This document shows, in pieces, positions 4,620 to 7,352 of a DNA stretch of 7,352 nt. The position numbers and the translations under genes were made by a program. Under the pieces are notes generated by a model, which worked only from the letters and a program-made list of their open reading frames with translations, made no database searches and was not told the DNA's origin. This DNA is from Candidatus Methanodesulfokora sp. (GTDB lineage Archaea; Korarchaeota; Korarchaeia; Korarchaeales; Korarchaeaceae), in assembly GCA_023269865.1 (NCBI GenBank), contig JAGDWR010000066.1, positions 1 through 7,352 on the forward strand, in the 5' to 3' direction. Position 1 is the first letter of the stretch; each line of letters starts with the position of its first letter.

Positions 4620-5885
4620 CTACTTGCCAGCCAACCTCATCGAACTAACTCTTATCTCAGGGGCTATGACACTGCCCACACTTCTCCTCTTCTTTCCAAC
4701 AAGCTCAACTTTCTTGAGGAATTCCATCATGTTAACGCCAAATCCCACTTCTCTCAAGCCCGATTTTATCTCCCCTTTCTCCACCAGGAAGCCGAGGGCT
4801 ATCAAGCCTGAGAACTCACCATTTGCTAGATTTGGCGTGTCATCAGTTGAGTACAGGATAACTCCCTTTTTCATCGACAGAAGCTCATCCTCTTCTGCCT
4901 CTATCCCCTTAGCTTCAAGAAGGACGTTGTTCATCGATATGGATGGAATGGAGTTATAAGTTCTTGTCGCATTTCCAGTGCTCTCAACTCCCTCCTTGAA
5001 TGCTGTATAGCTGTTGTGTATTGCGGATTTGAAAACTCCGGATGATATCACCTCAGTCCTCCTTGTCGCAACCCCCTCGTCGTCAAATCCCCTTGTCCCA
5101 ACTCCTCCCTCCAAAGTCCCATCATCAACCACAGAGATCTCCTCTCTTCCCATCAAATGTCCAATTTTTCCAGTTAGAAAGCTTCTCCCCTGCTGAATGT
5201 TCTCAGCATTTGCTGCTGCTGAGACCAGGAATCCTATGAAATTAGGTGAAGCAAGAGGATGTATTAAAACTGGATAATCCCCTGTCTCTATTTGAATTGA
5301 GTCGAGCGACATCAACGCCAGCTCAGCAGCCTTCCTTCCAACGAACTCAGGATCCACTGATAATAGGCTTCTTCCGCTGTTCATCTCCATTCCAGTGCTG
5401 CTTTTCATCCCATCTCTTGCTGTTATGTAGGAGCTTATTCCCACAAATGTCCTCTCCTCCTCCTGCTCTCCTCTTCCATATATCTCAGTTTTCACATGGG
5501 ATAATGTCACATCGCATGATATTGAGTATATCTTCTCCGATATTTTTGCAGCTTCTATAATCCTTTTGGCGATCTCAACTGCCTCAGATACATCTATCTC
5601 AGCAATTTTACTGTCAAATATTCCCTTCACGTTGGATTTTCCCAAATCAGGAAGCCCCTTCAGGTCTTTATCCTCCATGTTCGCATCGCATATCTCCTCA
5701 GCTTTTCTCAAGGCATCATCAATCCTCTTCAGATCTGTTGTGAAGTAGAAGCCCATCTTCTTCCCCTTTATCACCCTTATGCCAGCTCCCTCGAATCTCC
5801 TCTCCTCAGCCCTCTTTATAACTCCTCTCTCAGCATGCACACTTATAACTCTCCCTCTTTGGATGAATATCTCCTTCTCCATCAT
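4620..5885 (-). CDS. tldE: TldE/PmbA-like subunit of the TldD-TldE metallopeptidase, 421 aa
   Basis: This is the non-catalytic partner of TldD. In E. coli the TldD-TldE heterodimer degrades unfolded or flexible peptides, matures microcin B17 and removes the CcdA antitoxin; the archaeal substrates are not settled. The sequence follows TldD along its length (DGTLEGGVGTRGFDDEGV, GVESTGNATRTY, LREVGFGVNMMEFLKKVELV) but has no HExxxH; at that place it reads PNFIGFLVSAAANAEN. The frame opens at 5969, but the ATG at 5885 forms an ATGA overlap with the tldD stop (5882-5884) and is the natural start; a second ATG follows at 5882. From 5885 the protein begins MMEKEIFIQRGRVISV, lacking the first helix of about 20-25 residues that most TldD/PmbA proteins have. 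The upstream frame (GSRYNWITSY) does not supply it. The stop is 9 bases from the convergent gene's stop. Confidence 0.88.
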   Translation of the reverse strand: MMEKEIFIQRGRVISVHAERGVIKRAEERRFEGAGIRVIKGKKMGFYFTTDLKRIDDALRKAEEICDANMEDKDLKGLPDLGKSNVKGIFDSKIAEIDVSEAVEIAKRIIEAAKISEKIYSISCDVTLSHVKTEIYGRGEQEEERTFVGISSYITARDGMKSSTGMEMNSGRSLLSVDPEFVGRKAAELALMSLDSIQIETGDYPVLIHPLASPNFIGFLVSAAANAENIQQGRSFLTGKIGHLMGREEISVVDDGTLEGGVGTRGFDDEGVATRRTEVISSGVFKSAIHNSYTAFKEGVESTGNATRTYNSIPSISMNNVLLEAKGIEAEEDELLSMKKGVILYSTDDTPNLANGEFSGLIALGFLVEKGEIKSGLREVGFGVNMMEFLKKVELVGKKRRSVGSVIAPEIRVSSMRLAGK

Positions 5886-7222
5886 CTCAATCCCCCAAAA
5901 ACAACCTCCCTCACCCTTATATGAGGTGATCCAGTTGTAACGGGAACCCACTGCCCATCCTTCCCACAAGTCCCTGGGGAGAACCTCAAGTCCTTGCCGA
6001 CGAGCTCTATGTTCCTCAGTATATCAAGCGTGTTTCCAGCTATGGCAACTTCCCTCAGCTTCTCCACAAGCTCTCCATTTCTTATGAGCCATCCCTCCTC
6101 AGCCTTAAACATGAACTGACCTTTTGCAGGCTCTGTGTATCCATATAGGCTTCCCATCGCATATATCCCTTCCTTAATCCTCAAGATCTCATCCAGGTCT
6201 GCATCCCCTCTGTCTATGAAGGTGTTGCTCATCCTGACTATTGGAGGATTCCTGAAGTCCATTGCCCTTCCATTTCCGGTGCTCTCAACTCCCATTTTAG
6301 AGGAGGTCTCCAGATTGTGCATAAACCCCTTTAACACTCCTCCCTCAACTATTAGCTTTCTTCTTCCCTCTGATCCCTCGCTGTCAAATTTATAGCTTCC
6401 ATAAAGCCCCTCAATAGTTGGATCATCCACTATATTGACATTTTCCCCAACCCTCTGTCCAATCCTCCCCTCAAGCACGCTCATCCCAGCTAGAACTTCA
6501 TCTGCCTCAGCAGCATGACCGAATGCCTCATGGACAAACACTCCTGCAAGCTTTGGATCTATAACAGCCTGAAACTTTCCAGCTGGGGCAGATTTAGCAG
6601 ATAAAAGCTCTACTGCTCTTTTAGCAGCAGTTTCAGCTAGTTCGGCAGACTCCTCAACTACCTCATATCCTCTTGTCCCTCCAGCGCTCTCCATGGCTCT
6701 CTCCGTTATCCCAGCTCTGTGCGCATATGCTGAAAATGATACTCTTGTCCTGTAGATCTTCTGTCTAACCTTAGTCCCGATGCTGTTGAACACCTCCTCC
6801 TCCACAGCTCCATCCACATATGAGACGTTGAAGTTTCTCACCTCATTTATCATCCCTCTTTTGCACAGCTCAACTGCATCCCTTGCCTTTCTCTCCACCG
6901 ATACCTGATCAGGAGGGACTTTCACAGAGCTAATATAGCTGCCTGAAAAAGATCTCCCTTTAATCTCAATTTTCTCCCCTTTATGGCTTTTTGCAAGCTT
7001 TAATGAGCTATCAACAAGCTCCTTAAGGCTTGGGCCTGAGCTGAACCCCCATGATCCATCTAGAAGAACTCTCACGGAGTAGCCCGATTCATCACCAGAT
7101 GAGAGCCTCCTTATAACTCCATTGACAACAAAAACCTCTGTTACTGAGATTTTTTGATGTCTTATCTCGACAAATTCAGCTCCAAGATCAAGAGCATAGG
7201 ATATCGCTTCCTCTGGATCCAT
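5882..7222 (-). CDS. tldD: TldD metallopeptidase catalytic subunit, 446 aa
   Basis: This is a zinc-type peptidase that works as a cytoplasmic heterodimer with TldE, which is encoded directly downstream. Numbering from the ATG at 7222, the metal-site motif HEAFGH (H231, E232, H236) sits in AGVFVHEAFGHAAEAD. The third ligand found in E. coli TldD, a Cys near the C-terminus, is present as C419 in SPGTCGKDGQW. Other family blocks are VNIVDDPTIEGLYGSYKFD, GVESTGNGRAMDFRNPP and GYTEPAKGQFMFKAE. The N-terminal domain starts with the usual helix (DPEEAISYALDLGAEFVEIR). Length agrees with the family (about 450-480). The frame reaches a TTG at 7231, but the ATG at 7222 sits 24.5 bases from a TATA-like box at 7244-7249, so a leaderless start is preferred. 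The gene leads a two-gene operon and shares its stop with the tldE start (ATGA). Confidence 0.95.
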   Translation of the reverse strand: MDPEEAISYALDLGAEFVEIRHQKISVTEVFVVNGVIRRLSSGDESGYSVRVLLDGSWGFSSGPSLKELVDSSLKLAKSHKGEKIEIKGRSFSGSYISSVKVPPDQVSVERKARDAVELCKRGMINEVRNFNVSYVDGAVEEEVFNSIGTKVRQKIYRTRVSFSAYAHRAGITERAMESAGGTRGYEVVEESAELAETAAKRAVELLSAKSAPAGKFQAVIDPKLAGVFVHEAFGHAAEADEVLAGMSVLEGRIGQRVGENVNIVDDPTIEGLYGSYKFDSEGSEGRRKLIVEGGVLKGFMHNLETSSKMGVESTGNGRAMDFRNPPIVRMSNTFIDRGDADLDEILRIKEGIYAMGSLYGYTEPAKGQFMFKAEEGWLIRNGELVEKLREVAIAGNTLDILRNIELVGKDLRFSPGTCGKDGQWVPVTTGSPHIRVREVVFGGLR

Positions 7223-7242
7223 AAGCAGCAACCCACAAAGAG

Positions 7243-7250
7243 GATAAAAT
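7243..7250 (-). promoter_or_regulatory. TATA-like box of the tldD-tldE operon
   Basis: On the minus strand this reads ATTTTATC, centred about 24.5 bases from the tldD ATG at 7222. It lies only a few bases from the box for the divergent gene at 7279, so the two promoters are packed head to head. Confidence 0.45.
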
Positions 7251-7257
7251 CTTTATT
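7251..7257 (+). promoter_or_regulatory. TATA-like box of the mntP-like gene
   Basis: CTTTATT is centred about 25 bases before the ATG at 7279, the leaderless distance. It is a modest match to the archaeal consensus. Confidence 0.35.
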
Positions 7258-7268
7258 TCAACTGAGCA

Positions 7269-7274
7269 GAGGTG
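7269..7274 (+). promoter_or_regulatory. Shine-Dalgarno of the mntP-like gene
   Basis: GAGGTG matches the archaeal anti-Shine-Dalgarno core and ends 4 bases before the ATG at 7279. It supports that start but would require a transcript beginning upstream of it, which the nearest TATA box does not predict. Confidence 0.4.
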
Positions 7275-7278
7275 GGGG

Positions 7279-7352
7279 ATGGATCCCTCATCCATAGCTG
7301 TATCCATAAGCCTGGCCTTGGATTGTTTCTCCGTCTCAGCCTCCAGGTTCAC
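7279..7352 (+). CDS. N-terminus of a probable MntP-type Mn2+ efflux pump (3' end cut by window)
   Basis: The first 24 codons are in the window and the frame is open at the right edge. The peptide MDPSSIAVSISLALDCFSVS is a hydrophobic first membrane helix with an Asp (D15) followed by a small/aromatic pattern. This closely parallels the first helix of MntP (DUF204) proteins, such as the SMDAFAAS segment of E. coli MntP with its important Asp 16. Members export Mn2+ across the cytoplasmic membrane and have about 180-200 residues. The start has a GAGGTG 4 bases upstream and a TATA-like box at 7251-7257. The gene diverges from tldD. With only 24 residues visible, another small membrane transporter cannot be excluded. 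Confidence 0.6.
   Translation, partial: MDPSSIAVSISLALDCFSVSASRF

Noticed and set aside
4576..5560. Several Ser/Pro/Leu-rich plus-strand frames opposite tldE
   Set aside because: Composition and position mark them as antisense shadows of tldE; none has a promoter or family motif.
5886..5969. Extended TldE N-terminus starting at 5969
   Set aside because: It overlaps tldD by 88 bases and encodes a sequence unlike TldE; the ATGA junction explains the start better.
7215..7290. GGATCC repeated at the starts of tldD and the mntP-like gene, as an inverted repeat
   Set aside because: Both are ATGGATCC from genes beginning Met-Asp-Pro; the similarity stops there and looks coincidental.

Overview
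The window looks like a piece of an archaeal chromosome, probably from a thermophile. Most genes have a TATA-like box centred about 25 bases before the first ATG, which is the arrangement of leaderless archaeal transcripts. Arginine is mostly AGA/AGG and isoleucine often ATA. The gene families (VapBC with a PIN toxin, TldD/TldE, isoaspartyl peptidase, leaderless small ORFs) fit Thermoproteota or Korarchaeota-type genomes. I cannot name a species from sequence alone.

Layout. Bases 2-640 (+) hold the 3' end of a protein of unknown function with a Cys/His-rich C-terminus. It converges, with overlapping stop codons, on a leaderless 73-codon gene (637-858, -). Upstream of that on the minus strand lies a plant-type isoaspartyl peptidase/L-asparaginase (891-1802, possibly from 1838). 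It diverges from a VapB-VapC toxin-antitoxin pair (1890-2532, +). A single TATA element lies almost exactly midway between the outermost asparaginase start and the vapB start, and a perfect inverted repeat beside it is a candidate VapB operator. Next comes a small protein resembling a degenerate minimal nucleotidyltransferase (2570-2860, +).

The most unusual part is 2861-4610 (+). It is a two-gene cassette with an SMC/ABC-like AAA ATPase (Walker A, LGDG signature, EDPE Walker B) and a downstream protein with the outline of a divergent TOPRIM domain. This recalls split OLD or PARIS-like ATPase + TOPRIM defence modules. The ATPase frame is interrupted by one TAA at 3944-3946. Past it, the same frame continues for 30 family-like codons and ends 14 bases inside the next gene, so the ATPase is either nonsense-mutated, mis-sequenced or read through. 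The promoter carries three octamers spaced exactly 11 bp apart.

The right part (4620-7222, -) is a tldD-tldE operon joined by an ATGA overlap and encoding a two-subunit metallopeptidase. It diverges at the right edge from the first 24 codons of a probable MntP-type manganese efflux pump (7279 onward, +).

No rRNA, tRNA, CRISPR array or insertion sequence was seen. All stretches over 300 bases are covered by genes. The longest non-coding gap is 2861-2971.
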